A stretch of 64,000 nt of DNA, taken from NCBI GenBank assembly GCA_009773415.1, contig WSNO01000006.1, positions 16,480 through 80,479 of the forward strand. The letters run 5' to 3'. Below the pieces are notes generated by a model. The model did no database searches, was not told the origin of the DNA, and worked only from the letters and a program-made list of their open reading frames with translations. The DNA comes from Nitrospirota bacterium. Lineage in GTDB: Bacteria > Nitrospirota > Thermodesulfovibrionia > Thermodesulfovibrionales > Dissulfurispiraceae. Positions 44,822-55,400 of this stretch are shown piece after piece (positions within the stretch are counted from its first letter, which is position 1; the number at the start of each line of letters is the position of its first letter). A program made the position numbers and the translations under genes.

Positions 44822-46175
44822 GATCTTAGCGGTTCTTTCCTTTATTGCCTTTGTCGTCAGCCTCATCCTGGTTGTTTCCTTCAGCTTTGCGGCGGCAGCG
44901 GCAGATGTTCCGGCTATTTCGCTGAATGACGTGTATGCATCCGCGCTCGACAAAGCAGAGCGTATCGGCATTTCCGGGCAGGATGTCGTCATCGCCGACC
45001 GCGGGAAAGACAAGGCGCTCGCCGCGCTCCTGCCGAGACTCTCTGCATTTTACAGCTCCATCCATTACAGTGATGCAAAAACAGCAGGAACAATGATTCT
45101 GCAACCCGATGCCCTCAGAAACTATGGAGCGCGCGTTGATTATACCCTCTCCCTCGGAGGCAAGGAGTTCTTTGCGCGGAACGCAGCATCGCTCGCGGCA
45201 GATCGCGGCAGGCTTGACAGCGAAGCAGTCAAGGAAGCTTACCTCATTACCGTTGCGGGCGCTTATTTTGATGTCCTCCGCACCAGGAAACTTGCCGAGA
45301 TTTCACGCGTCAGCATCGAGCGCCTGACCAGGTACCGCGAGGCAGCGGCTACCCGCCTCAAAATCGGGGAGGTCACAAAAACCGCCGTGCTCCGCGCCGA
45401 GGCCGAACTCTCGGGAGCGCGATCCGAGCTCATTCGTATTGAAAATCTTCATATCTATACAACGGCGCTTCTCGCCCGCCTCGCAGGTCTGCCCGAATCA
45501 TATGAGCTTAAAGAGCCGACAAAAGAGGACGAGGAACGACTTGACGCGGTTGTCCCCGGCTGTTTACCGCTCAGTGTCCTCTGCGCCAGGGAGCGGGCAT
45601 TTATCGACCGGCCCGAGATGAAAGCGGCTGATCTGCTGGTAAGCGTCTCTAAGGCCCAGCTCAATGCGGTGCGTTCTTCGTATTTTCCAACCGTCAGTGT
45701 TGAAGGCGTATATTCCCGCCTTGATCAACGGCCGGACAGCGTCCTTACCAACAAGGAAAGCATCTACGGCGGAGTCAGGCTCAGCCTGCCAATCTTTGAG
45801 GGCGGACTGCGGGTTGCCGAAAGTGGCGAGGCTCAGGCCAAACTCCGGCAGGCAGAACTCAACCTGAGCGATGTCAGGAAAACCATCGCCCTTGAGGTCG
45901 AGCAGTCGTATCTTGATCTTGTCACCCAGAGGGGCATGCTGAAATCATTATCGGATCAGGTCTCCTTTGCCCGCGAGAATTACCATGCCGTTTCCCGTCA
46001 GTTTGAATTCGGGCTTGCCAACAGTCTTGACGTTTTTGATGCTAATGACCTGCTCGTCTCGGCTGAGCGGCAGCACAGCTCGGCGTGGTACAACTACTTT
46101 GTCGCTCTCATCAAGATGCAACGTTCTGCCGGAAGTTTTATCAAAACCATTGCGCTGCCGACGCAGCAGAAGTAA
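44808..46175 (+). CDS. TolC-family outer-membrane efflux protein (first locus)
   Basis: 455 residues. A signal segment (about 8-32) is followed by two outer-membrane-efflux repeats (about 35-235 and 265-445), with paired coiled-coil helices ('LITVAGAYFDVLRTRKLAEISRVSIERL' and 'VEQSYLDLVTQRGMLKSLSDQ'). TolC trimers span the outer membrane and reach across the periplasm. Its ATG lies in the end of the TetR gene, so it is translated with it. The adaptor and RND pump follow. Confidence 0.93.
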   Translation: MGNVRILAVLSFIAFVVSLILVVSFSFAAAAADVPAISLNDVYASALDKAERIGISGQDVVIADRGKDKALAALLPRLSAFYSSIHYSDAKTAGTMILQPDALRNYGARVDYTLSLGGKEFFARNAASLAADRGRLDSEAVKEAYLITVAGAYFDVLRTRKLAEISRVSIERLTRYREAAATRLKIGEVTKTAVLRAEAELSGARSELIRIENLHIYTTALLARLAGLPESYELKEPTKEDEERLDAVVPGCLPLSVLCARERAFIDRPEMKAADLLVSVSKAQLNAVRSSYFPTVSVEGVYSRLDQRPDSVLTNKESIYGGVRLSLPIFEGGLRVAESGEAQAKLRQAELNLSDVRKTIALEVEQSYLDLVTQRGMLKSLSDQVSFARENYHAVSRQFEFGLANSLDVFDANDLLVSAERQHSSAWYNYFVALIKMQRSAGSFIKTIALPTQQK

Positions 46176-46189
46176 TACGGAGGAATCAT

Positions 46190-47284
46190 ATGCGTTTTAT
46201 CGACACGAACAGAATCAGACATCATAGCGCCTTATTGTTTCTTTCCATAATGCTCTTGACACTGAGCGCCTGCGGCGACGGAAAATCCCGGACGACCGAG
46301 GAGCGAATCATCAACATACAGGCTGCGGTGGCTGAAAAACGGGAGTTCAGGCCGTATCTTTCGGCGACCGGGACTTTAAACCCCTACGAGGAGGCACTTG
46401 TCAGCAGCGAAATCGACGGAATCATCCGTACCGTCAAGGCCGACGAGGGTGCGAAGGTTGCCAAAGGCACCCTCCTTGCCCAAGTCGATGATATCGACTA
46501 TGTATTCGAGGTGAAAAGGTCGGAAGCGGCGCTCAATCAGACCGTTGCGACGCTCAAGAACACACAGATTGAATATCAGCGCAAGGAATCTCTCTTCAGG
46601 GAACAGCTCGTCACGCAGCAGCAATTCGACGACATCCTGACGCGCAAGGCTCTTGCCGAAGCAGAGGTAGAACGGGCGAAGGCCTCGCTCGGCATATCCC
46701 GGCAGAAGCACGCACGCACGCGGATTGTCTCGCCGTTTGCCGGTGTGGTGAAAGAAAAAAAGATCTCTCCGGGAGATCTCGTCAAAAACGGCACGCCTGC
46801 ATTCACGGTTATCCAGACGCAGATGCTGAAACTGAACTTCAGCGTTCCTGAAAAAGATGTCGGAAAACTGAAGCAGGGGCAGGAAGTGACGCTGCGGGTC
46901 GATGCCTATCCGGACAAAGAGTTCAAGGGACGGGTTAATATTGTCGCTCCGAGCCTTGATGAAAAGACGCGCTCCCTGAAACTCGAGGCGCTTGTCTCCA
47001 ACAATGACGGAATGCTGAAGCCGGGTCTCTTTGCGCGTGTTCAGCATTACACAGACATCGCACAGGCAGTGGTGGTTGTGCCGATCATCTCGCTGCTGTA
47101 CGAGGGGGATCAGGTGCGAGTCTTTGTCGTCGAAGGCACTATTGCGAAGGAGCGGAAAGTAAAACCCGGCGGCAAATATGGAGAGCTGATGGAGATTGTC
47201 GAGGGACTGAAAGAAGGCGAGCAGGTCGTCGTCATCGGGCAGCAGAATCTCGCGGAGGGAGTGAAAGTCAATGTGGCTCGCTGA
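46190..47284 (+). CDS. RND efflux periplasmic adaptor lipoprotein (first locus)
   Basis: 364 residues. The signal peptide ends in a lipobox at LTLSAC (Cys28). The membrane-fusion order is clear: a beta-barrel/lipoyl half motif 'GTLNPYEEALVSSEIDGIIRTV', a coiled-coil hairpin (about 100-165), the second lipoyl half 'ARTRIVSPFAGVVKEKKISPGDLV', then a beta-barrel domain. It joins the RND pump to TolC. GGAGG is six bases before the ATG. It overlaps the RND gene by 14 bases. Confidence 0.92.
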   Translation: MRFIDTNRIRHHSALLFLSIMLLTLSACGDGKSRTTEERIINIQAAVAEKREFRPYLSATGTLNPYEEALVSSEIDGIIRTVKADEGAKVAKGTLLAQVDDIDYVFEVKRSEAALNQTVATLKNTQIEYQRKESLFREQLVTQQQFDDILTRKALAEAEVERAKASLGISRQKHARTRIVSPFAGVVKEKKISPGDLVKNGTPAFTVIQTQMLKLNFSVPEKDVGKLKQGQEVTLRVDAYPDKEFKGRVNIVAPSLDEKTRSLKLEALVSNNDGMLKPGLFARVQHYTDIAQAVVVVPIISLLYEGDQVRVFVVEGTIAKERKVKPGGKYGELMEIVEGLKEGEQVVVIGQQNLAEGVKVNVAR

Positions 47285-50200
47285 TACCTCTATCCGCCGT
47301 CCGGTCTTTGCGACCATGGTCATCGCGGCCCTGGTCGTGCTCGGGATCGTCAGCTATCCGAACCTCGGGGTCGATCTTTTCCCGAAGGTGGATTTTCCTA
47401 TTGTCAATATCCGCACGGTGCTTCAGGGAGCCAGCCCCGAGATCATGGATATCGACGTCACCGACAGGATTGAGGAGGCGATCAGCACCATCAACGGCGT
47501 CAAGACCATCACCTCGACCAGCTCGGAGGGAGTTTCATCGGTTGTCGTAGAATTCGTCCTTGAGAGGAATATCGATCTTGCGGCTCAGGATGTCCGGGAA
47601 AAAATAGCATCCATCAGAAGCAAGCTGCCGACCGACGTAAAAGAGCCGATCATCGAAAAAGTCGACCCCGATGCCACTCCGGTCCTCTGGCTGGCTCTTT
47701 ACGGCGACCGGTCCCCACGCGAGCTTTCGACTTACGGTGATGAAACCCTCAAGGAGCAGCTCCAGAAGGTGCCGGGAGTCGGCGCCACCCAGATGCCCGG
47801 TCTCCGGTTGCGGCAGGTTCGTCTCTGGCTGGATCGTGAAAAAATGAACGCCCTTGGCGTCACGGCGCAGGACATTATCAAGGTGCTCCAGCGGGAAAAT
47901 GTCGAATTGCCGAGCGGCCGCATTGAGAGCGCGACAAAAGAGTATGCAATCAAGGTAAAAGGTGAGCTGCGCTCAGTGGAAGCCTTCGGAAACCTTATTG
48001 TCGGCTATCAGCGGGGCTCCGCAGTTCGGATGTCCGACATCGGCCGCGTCGAAGACGGCATGGAAGAGAAGCGATCCATTGCGAGGTTCAACGGGCAGAA
48101 TGCTGTCGGCCTCGGCATACAGAAACAATCGGGAACAAACACCGTTGAAGTCATCGAGCGGGTCAAAAAGGAACTGAAGCTCGTCCGCAAAAATCTTCCG
48201 CCCGGCATGAAGCTTGACATCGCCTTCGACCAGTCCGACTTCATAAATCGTTCGATCAGGGAGGTCCAGTCGCACCTTGTCATCGGCGGTCTTTTCGCGG
48301 TCATAGCCGTGCTTATCTTTCTTAAAAGCATGCGCATCACACTGATAAGCGCGCTCGCGATACCGACATCAATCATCTCGACCTTCACCATCATGCATAT
48401 GTTCGACTTCACCTTCAACAACATGACCATGCTCGGCCTGTCGCTCTGCATCGGCATACTGATTGACGATGCCATCATCGTCATAGAGAATATTCACCGC
48501 CACATCGGTCTGGGAAAAACGCCCCGGGAGGCGGCGTCATTTGCCACGTCGGAAATCGGACTTGCCGTCATGGCAACCACGCTTGCCATTGTTGCCATTT
48601 TCCTGCCGGTTGCGTTTATGAAAGGAATCGTCGGCCGCTTCTTTCTCCAGTTTGCACTGACTGTCGTCTTTGCGGTGCTCGTTTCGCTCTTTGTTTCATT
48701 CACGCTGACACCGATGCTCGCCTCCCGCTATCTCAAACCGCACGATGCCGGAACTGAACAAGGCTCCGCGTTTCTCACGCGCCACCGGCATGTGGCGCGC
48801 ATGTCCGACCTGCTTGAAGCCGTGCATCTGAAAACCGAAACTCTGTACAAAAAGCTGCTTGCCTATGCGATGGAGAACCGGCGAAAAACAGTTGTAGCCG
48901 CGCTCGGCATTTTCATCCTGAGCTTGGGCATGACGGCGCTCCTCGGCAAGGAGTTTGTTCCGCAGGAGGACCAGAGCCGATTTCTCGTGAGGCTGGAATG
49001 TCCGGTCGACTATTCGGTCGACGAGGCTGACCGGATGTTTAAAAAAGCTGAGGAGATAGTCGCCAAAATCCCCGAGGTCCGGACGGCATTTTACTCCCAG
49101 GGGCTCGGTCTGTCGAACAAAGCTATCATCTTTGTCGGCATAACGAAAAAAAACGAACGTTCGCGCAGCCAGCAGGAAATCATGCGTGAAGTCCGAGCAC
49201 TGCTTCGTGATATCCCCGGACTGAAGGGTTTTGCCGAAGACATCTCGCTTATCGGCGGAGGCATTCGCAATGTTCCGATTCAGTTTATCGTGCGGGGCAG
49301 CGACCTCGCGGCGCTTCAAGTATACATGAAGCAGATTACGTCCGAGTTTTCAAAAATCCCGGGCATCGTCGATATCGACACGTCGCTCGAATCCGGAAAG
49401 CCTGAACTGAAGGTTTTCATCGACCGCGACAAGGCGGCCGACCTCGGCGTCGATATTGCCACCGTTGCAGAGGCGGTGAACTTCCTTATCGGCGGCGAAG
49501 TCAGCGTCACAAAATACAAAGATGAGGCCAAAGGCAGGCGCTACGATGTGCGCGCCCGGCTGAACCCGGAAGACCGGAAAAACCCTTCCGATCTCGGGCG
49601 CCTGTTTGTCCGCGCAAAAGACGGCCGGCTTATTGAAGCGTCCAGCCTTATTGAAATCCGCGAAGGCGGCGGTCCGAGCACGATAAACCGCGTTGACCGT
49701 CAGCGCGCGATAACGCTTTTTGCCAACCTTGAACGCAAGCCGCTTGGTGAAGCGATGAATGAACTGAACAGCATCTCGGCAAAAGTTCTTCCTCCCGGCT
49801 TTTCCGCAGCTTACAAGGGAACTGCGGATATCATGGGAGAATCCTTCTTCTATCTGATTGTCGCGATGGTTCTCGGCATCGTGCTGGCCTATATGATTCT
49901 TGCAGCGCAGTTTGAGAGTTTCATACATCCGATTACCGTGCTGATTTCGATGCCGTTTTCCTTTATCGGCGCATTTACAGCACTGCTGATAACCGGCAAT
50001 ACGCTCAATATCTTCAGCTTCATCGGCCTCATTCTGCTCATGGGTCTTGTAAAGAAGAACGCGATTCTGATCGTCGATTATATCAATACGCTGAGAAACC
50101 GCGGGATGGAGCGCAAAGCGGCGATTCTGGAAGCGGGACCGGTCCGGCTGCGTCCGATTCTGATGACAACCTTTGCAATGGTCCTCGGCATGCTTCCCAT

Positions 50201-50390
50201 TGCGGTCGGTCTCGGCGAGGGCGCGGAAACCCGGTCCCCTATGGCGATTGCGACCATCGGCGGCCTTCTTTCCTCTCTGTTTCTCTCCTTGCTTGTCGTT
50301 CCGGTCGTCTATGATCTGTTCGATGAAGCCGGTGAGCGCTTCTCCGCATGGCGGCAACGAAAAGAAGGCATCTCAGGCAAGACAGGATGA
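47271..50390 (+). CDS. RND-family drug efflux pump, HAE1 type (first locus)
   Basis: 1039 residues, the typical AcrB-like length, with twelve membrane helices and two large periplasmic loops. TM4 carries the proton-relay aspartates in 'LCIGILIDDAIIVIENI'. The opening 'IRRPVFATMVIAALVVLGIVSYPNLGVDLFPKVDFPIV' is standard for the family. It exports toxic compounds using the proton gradient together with the adaptor and TolC encoded upstream. Substrate range is unknown. It is intact. Confidence 0.95.
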   Translation: MWLADTSIRRPVFATMVIAALVVLGIVSYPNLGVDLFPKVDFPIVNIRTVLQGASPEIMDIDVTDRIEEAISTINGVKTITSTSSEGVSSVVVEFVLERNIDLAAQDVREKIASIRSKLPTDVKEPIIEKVDPDATPVLWLALYGDRSPRELSTYGDETLKEQLQKVPGVGATQMPGLRLRQVRLWLDREKMNALGVTAQDIIKVLQRENVELPSGRIESATKEYAIKVKGELRSVEAFGNLIVGYQRGSAVRMSDIGRVEDGMEEKRSIARFNGQNAVGLGIQKQSGTNTVEVIERVKKELKLVRKNLPPGMKLDIAFDQSDFINRSIREVQSHLVIGGLFAVIAVLIFLKSMRITLISALAIPTSIISTFTIMHMFDFTFNNMTMLGLSLCIGILIDDAIIVIENIHRHIGLGKTPREAASFATSEIGLAVMATTLAIVAIFLPVAFMKGIVGRFFLQFALTVVFAVLVSLFVSFTLTPMLASRYLKPHDAGTEQGSAFLTRHRHVARMSDLLEAVHLKTETLYKKLLAYAMENRRKTVVAALGIFILSLGMTALLGKEFVPQEDQSRFLVRLECPVDYSVDEADRMFKKAEEIVAKIPEVRTAFYSQGLGLSNKAIIFVGITKKNERSRSQQEIMREVRALLRDIPGLKGFAEDISLIGGGIRNVPIQFIVRGSDLAALQVYMKQITSEFSKIPGIVDIDTSLESGKPELKVFIDRDKAADLGVDIATVAEAVNFLIGGEVSVTKYKDEAKGRRYDVRARLNPEDRKNPSDLGRLFVRAKDGRLIEASSLIEIREGGGPSTINRVDRQRAITLFANLERKPLGEAMNELNSISAKVLPPGFSAAYKGTADIMGESFFYLIVAMVLGIVLAYMILAAQFESFIHPITVLISMPFSFIGAFTALLITGNTLNIFSFIGLILLMGLVKKNAILIVDYINTLRNRGMERKAAILEAGPVRLRPILMTTFAMVLGMLPIAVGLGEGAETRSPMAIATIGGLLSSLFLSLLVVPVVYDLFDEAGERFSAWRQRKEGISGKTG

Positions 50391-50396
50391 GAATTT

Positions 50397-50436
50397 CGTC
50401 CGGGTTGGAATCATTCGGCAAAACACAACCCGGACG
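50397..50436 (+). other. Hairpin after the first RND gene
   Basis: CGTCCGGGTTG (50397-50407) pairs perfectly with CAACCCGGACG (50426-50436), 11 base pairs around an 18-base loop, seven bases after the stop. There is no T-run. It may protect the mRNA end or slow the polymerase before the next promoter. Confidence 0.5.
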
Positions 50437-50484
50437 AGCCGGCATAGCCGGAAAAAGAGTATTTTGAAATGTATTTATTCCATC

Positions 50485-50527
50485 TTGACGGTTTATCGCG
50501 TGCTTTGCTATGTTAGTGAGTACTAAC
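50485..50527 (+). promoter_or_regulatory. Promoter and TetR operator of the second efflux locus
   Basis: TTGACG (50485-50490), an 18-base spacer and TATGTT (50509-50514) overlap the palindrome GTTAGT-GAGT-ACTAAC (50512-50527). Aligned to the first locus, the sites share TGTTAGT.AG.ACT.ACTT, so the two paralogous repressors may recognise each other's operator. Confidence 0.78.
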
Positions 50528-50552
50528 TTTAATCTGAAGAGAGAAGTTCATT

Positions 50553-51200
50553 ATGGCCACCATATCAGCACAAACGGCAACCCCGGTTAGAAAATCTCCC
50601 GCTTCGCGTGAAGCAACGCGGTTCCGCATTCTTGAAGCCGCGCTCCGGATGTTTTCCCAAAAGGGATACTCCGGAGCAACCACCCGCGAAATGGCGCGGG
50701 AAGCAGGAGTTTCCGAGATGACCCTTTTCCGCCATTTTCCGTCAAAAGAAGCGCTCTTTGAAGCGGTTCTTTCCACTCATACCTTTCTTCCGGCGCTGAA
50801 GGGGATCATTCCCTCACTTCAAACCATGCCGGTTGACGAAGCGCTCGTCAGCTTAGCCCGAAAATATCTCGAAACGCTCGATGCACGGAGAGATTTCATC
50901 AAGATCATGCTTTCCGAATGCCGCTTCTTTCCCGAAAAGGTGCATGCCATTTACCATGCGTTCCTTTCCGAGATCTTTTCGACACTTGCAGCATATTTCC
51001 GCGAGATGCAGAAAAAAGGCGTCATGCGGCCGTTTGACCCGCTGCTCGGAGCCCGCGCCTTTCTTGCGATGTTTTTCACCTATTTTCTGACGACCGATAT
51101 TGTGATGTTCCAGGCGCGGGAGCATAGTTCCGCTGATAAGGTAATTCACGAATATGTCGGCTTTTTTCTGCGCGGAACAGAAAAGAAGCTCGGTGAATAA
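50553..51200 (+). CDS. TetR/AcrR-family repressor (second efflux locus)
   Basis: 215 residues, paralogous to the TetR at 44.2 kb. The helix-turn-helix reads 'ILEAALRMFSQKGYSGATTREMAREAGVSEMTLFRHF' (about 26-62). A weak GAGAGAAG site precedes the ATG. The operator-like palindrome is 25 bases upstream. It leads the seven-gene efflux run and should control it. The ligand is unknown. Confidence 0.92.
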   Translation: MATISAQTATPVRKSPASREATRFRILEAALRMFSQKGYSGATTREMAREAGVSEMTLFRHFPSKEALFEAVLSTHTFLPALKGIIPSLQTMPVDEALVSLARKYLETLDARRDFIKIMLSECRFFPEKVHAIYHAFLSEIFSTLAAYFREMQKKGVMRPFDPLLGARAFLAMFFTYFLTTDIVMFQAREHSSADKVIHEYVGFFLRGTEKKLGE

Positions 51201-51267
51201 GCCGTTGCACCTCGGATTCGCCTGAGCGATAAAGTCGGCACATTTTTTCTGAAGGGGACTATCTATC

Positions 51268-52461
51268 ATGAAAACGCTGATAAAAAGCATGCTGACGAAG
51301 AAAACCGCAGCCGCGGTCGCGGCGCTTGCGTTTTCCTTCCTGCTGGTTGCCTGCTCGGATAATAGTAAAGCCAGGACGCAAAGACCTCCTGCCGTTGTTG
51401 CAGTCGGCCAGGCTCTCCAGAAAGCGGTGCCCCTGGAGCTCCGCGCAGTCGGCACCATTGAGCCCTACGCAAGGGTTACTGTCAAGGCGCAGGTAACGGG
51501 ACGGCTCGACAAGGTTCATTTCAGAGAAGGCCAGTTCGTTCAAAAGGGAGCGCTTCTTTTTACGATCGATCCCCGGCAGCAACAGGCTGCGGTCCGACAG
51601 GCCGAGGCAGCTCTTGCTCGCGACATTGCCCAGTTTGAAAATGCCCGTGAAGACGAACGCCGCTATGCGGAGCTTCTGCAGAAAGGATACGTATCCCGGC
51701 AGCAATACGAACAGTCCCGCACGAGCGCTGCCGCGCTTGAAGCTGTTGCCGCGGCAAGCCGCGCGAATCTCGAAGCGGCGAAAACCCAGCTCAGCTATTA
51801 TTTTATTCATTCCCCGATAGCGGGCCGGGCCGGAGACGTTCTCATCGATGAAGGAAATCTCATCAAGGCAAACGATGACAACAAGTCGCTGACAACCATA
51901 AACCAGGTCGAGCCGATACATGTCGGCTTTGCAGTTCCCGAACAACATCTCGCCGACATCCGGAAATATAGTGCGCAGAAACCTCTATCCGTAAACGTCT
52001 ATCTCAGCAAGACAGACCCCGAGCCAATCGAACAGGGAACGCTTACGTTTGTCGACAACACGGTCGATGCTTCAACCGGCACGATCAAGCTCAAGGCGAC
52101 CTTCAAGAACAGCGGGCACAGACTCTGGCCTGGCCAGTTTGTCACCGCGGTCCTGAAACTCTCTGTGCAGGACGATGCCGTTGTCGTGCCGAGCGAAGCG
52201 GTGCAGACCGGGCAGGCAGGACAGTACGTTTTTGTTATCGGGGAAGATATGACTGCTGAAAACCGCGCCGTCGTGGTATCACGAACCTATGGAAACGAAT
52301 CTATCATCACGCAGGGCATCAGGCCCGGAGATCGCGTCGTTATCGACGGTCAGATGAGAGTTCTTCCGGGGGGAAAAGTGCAGATTAAAGACCCGGTGAC
52401 CACTTCATCCGCACCTGCAGCCGCGCCGAACAAGACGGAAAAAGCGGATAAGAAGGACTGA
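51268..52461 (+). CDS. RND efflux periplasmic adaptor lipoprotein (second locus)
   Basis: 397 residues. The signal peptide ends in LLVAC (lipobox Cys29). Lipoyl halves are in 'GTIEPYARVTVKAQVTGRLDKV' and 'YFIHSPIAGRAGDVLIDEGNLI', with a coiled-coil between (about 105-170) and a barrel and membrane-proximal domain after. It resembles MdtA/AcrA. The C-terminus is a Lys/Ala-rich tail. It lies three bases before the RND gene. Confidence 0.93.
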   Translation: MKTLIKSMLTKKTAAAVAALAFSFLLVACSDNSKARTQRPPAVVAVGQALQKAVPLELRAVGTIEPYARVTVKAQVTGRLDKVHFREGQFVQKGALLFTIDPRQQQAAVRQAEAALARDIAQFENAREDERRYAELLQKGYVSRQQYEQSRTSAAALEAVAAASRANLEAAKTQLSYYFIHSPIAGRAGDVLIDEGNLIKANDDNKSLTTINQVEPIHVGFAVPEQHLADIRKYSAQKPLSVNVYLSKTDPEPIEQGTLTFVDNTVDASTGTIKLKATFKNSGHRLWPGQFVTAVLKLSVQDDAVVVPSEAVQTGQAGQYVFVIGEDMTAENRAVVVSRTYGNESIITQGIRPGDRVVIDGQMRVLPGGKVQIKDPVTTSSAPAAAPNKTEKADKKD

Positions 52462-52464
52462 GAC

Positions 52465-55400
52465 GTGAACCTCTCCGAAATTTTCATTAAACGACCGGTC
52501 ATGACCTCTCTTGTCATGATCGCCATTCTGCTCTTCGGACTGGTCGGCTACCGCCTTCTGCCGGTCAGCGACCTTCCCAACGTCGACTTTCCGACTATTC
52601 TCGTGACGGCAAATCTTCCGGGAGCTACGCCGGAAACCATGGCTTCGTCCGTCGCCACACCGCTGGAGCGTCAGTTCTCGACCATTGCCGGGCTCGACTC
52701 CATGTCCTCAACCAATGCTCAGGGGATCACCGCGATAACGCTTCAGTTCAGCCTCGACCGGAGCATCGATGCCGCTGCTCAGGATGTGCAGGCAATGATC
52801 TCGCAGGCGGCCAGGCAGCTTCCGGCAGACATGCCGACCCCGCCGTCCTTTAGAAAAGTGAATCCTGCAGATCAGCCGGTGCTGTATCTGGCGGTCAGCT
52901 CAACCGTGCTTCCGCTGTACAAAGTGCATGAATACGCTGACACCTTCATTGCCCAGCGCATTTCAATGCTGAGCGGCGTCGCGCAGGTTCAGATATTCGG
53001 CGCGCAGAAGTATGCCGTCCGGACACAGCTTGATCCGAAGGCGCTCGCAGCGCGAACAATCGGTATCGATGAAGTTGCGCAGGCGGTATCCAAAGGGAAT
53101 GTGAACCTTCCCACCGGAACCCTGCAGGGAGCGGTTCAGGCTTTTTCCATCCAGGCGACCGGTCAGCTGAATGATGCCGCTTCGTACCGTCCGCTCATCG
53201 TTGCCTACCGCAACGGCAACCCGGTGCGGCTCGAGGAGCTTGGCCGAGTCATAGACGGCGTTGAGAACGACAAGATCGCAGGGTGGTACAACGGCACCCG
53301 GGCGATAGTCCTCGCCATCCAGCGTCAGCCGGGAACCAATACAATCGAGATTGTCGACTCCATCAAGCGGCAGCTGCCCGGCCTTCGCGAGCAGATCCCG
53401 GGAACGGTCGAGATCAACACATTGTATGATCGTTCGATCTCAATCACGGAATCGGTCAATGACGTCAAGTTTACGCTTTTCCTCGCAGTCGCCCTTGTGG
53501 TGCTCGTCATCTTTCTTTTCCTTCGCAACCTTTCCGCCACGATTATTCCGAGTCTTGCACTGCCGTTTTCGATTATCGGCACCTTCGCGGCTATGTATCT
53601 GCTGGGATACAGCATTAACAACTTTTCTCTCATGGCGCTCGTGCTCGCCGTCGGCTTTGTCGTTGACGATGCGATCGTCATGCTCGAAAACATAATCCGC
53701 CATATGGAAAAGGGAGAAGGTCCTTTTGAAGCCGCTTTCAAGGGCGCACGTGAGATAGGGTTCACCATTCTCTCGATGACGCTGTCGCTCGTTGCGGTGT
53801 TCATTCCGGTGCTTTTTCTCGGCGGGATTCTCGGCCGGCTCATGCATGAGTTTGCCGTGACCATCAGCGTTGCAATCCTCGTCTCCGGAATTGTATCGCT
53901 CAGTCTGACTCCGATGCTCTGCAGCAGGTTCATAAAGCCGCAGAGGCAGGAGCAGCGGGGTCGGCTCTACCAGGCATCCGAAAAGGTCTTTCAGGGAATG
54001 CTCGCCTTTTACGAGAAGACCCTGCAGGCGGTGCTCCGGCATCGCCGCGCCACAATGCTTTTCACCGGAGCCCTGGTCATCGGAACAGGGATTCTTTTCT
54101 ACATAATACCGAAAGGCTTTCTGCCGGCCGACGATACCGGTCAGCTATTCGCATTTACCGAGGCCCAGCAGGGCATCTCGTTTGAATCGATGAAGGCCCA
54201 CCAGCTTGCGCTGATGTATATCGTGAGCAAAGATCCGAACATCGAAGCATTCATGTCGAGCATCGGTCCGAGCGGCATAAGCTCTACCGGCAACACCGGC
54301 AGAATGTTTCTGAAACTCAAACCGCGATCCGAACGCGCCCTGAGCGCGGACGAGTTGGTGCAGGATCTCCGGCCGAAAGTCTCGCAGGTGCCCGGAATCC
54401 AGATGTTCATACAGAACATGCCGGCTATTCGCATCGGCGGACGCATTACCAAGAGCTTGTATCAGTTCACCCTGCAGACGCCCGACACGGAAGAACTGTA
54501 TCGTCATGCTGCTGCGTTTGAGGCGAAAATGGCCGCGCTGCCCATTCTGCAGGATGTAACCAGTGACCTGCAGATAAGGAATCCGCAGGTGAACGTCGTC
54601 ATCAACCGCGACAAGGCATCTGCGCTCGGCATCAGCGCGCAGCAGATCGAGGAGGCGCTCCAGACCGCGTACAGCACCCGGCAGGTTTCGACCATTTTCG
54701 CGCCAAGCAATCAGTACCAGGTCATTATGGAGCTTCTCCCTGAGTATCAGATGGATCCCGACGCTCTTTCGATGCTCTATGTGAAGTCCTCCGGCGGCGC
54801 GCTGGTGCCGCTCAGCACTGTCGCAGCTCTGAATCAGGACATCGGCCCGCTTTCGGTGAATCATTCGGGACAGTTCCCGGCAGTCACCATTTCGTTCAAT
54901 ACGCGTCCGGACGTATCTCTGGGCGAAGCGGTCGACAAGGTGAACAAACTCGCCCGCGAATCGCTTCCGGCTTCCATCAGCACCAGTTTTCAAGGATCCG
55001 CCCAAGCCTTTCAGGACTCTTTCCGGGGGCTCTGGATTCTTCTCGTCCTCGCGATTGTCGTCATCTATATTGTTCTGGGCATCCTCTATGAAAGCTACAT
55101 CCACCCGATAACCATTCTTTCAGGTCTGCCTGCAGCAGGGTTTGGCGCGCTTCTGACTCTTGTCATTTTCAGGCTGGAGCTGAACGTGTATTCCTTCGTC
55201 GGCCTTATTATGCTGATAGGTATCGTGAAGAAAAACGCCATCATGATGATCGACTTTGCGCTTGAGGCTCAGCGCTCCGAAGGGAAAAAGCCGTTTGACG
55301 CAATCTATCAGGGATGCATCGTCCGCTTCCGCCCCATCATGATGACAACCATGGCCGCCCTGATGGGCACCCTGCCGATAGCAATAGGGCTCGGAGCCGG

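Noticed and set aside
49350..50357. Long open frame antisense to the first RND gene
   Set aside because: His/Arg/Gln-rich composition typical of a shadow frame; the opposite strand is a clear RND pump.
44148..50527. Efflux loci as a recent tandem duplication
   Set aside because: The RND, adaptor and TolC proteins differ greatly and the gene order differs; only the TetR and operator parts look related.
54145..55104. Long open frame antisense to the second RND gene
   Set aside because: Same reason: arginine/histidine-rich translation opposite a conserved transporter.
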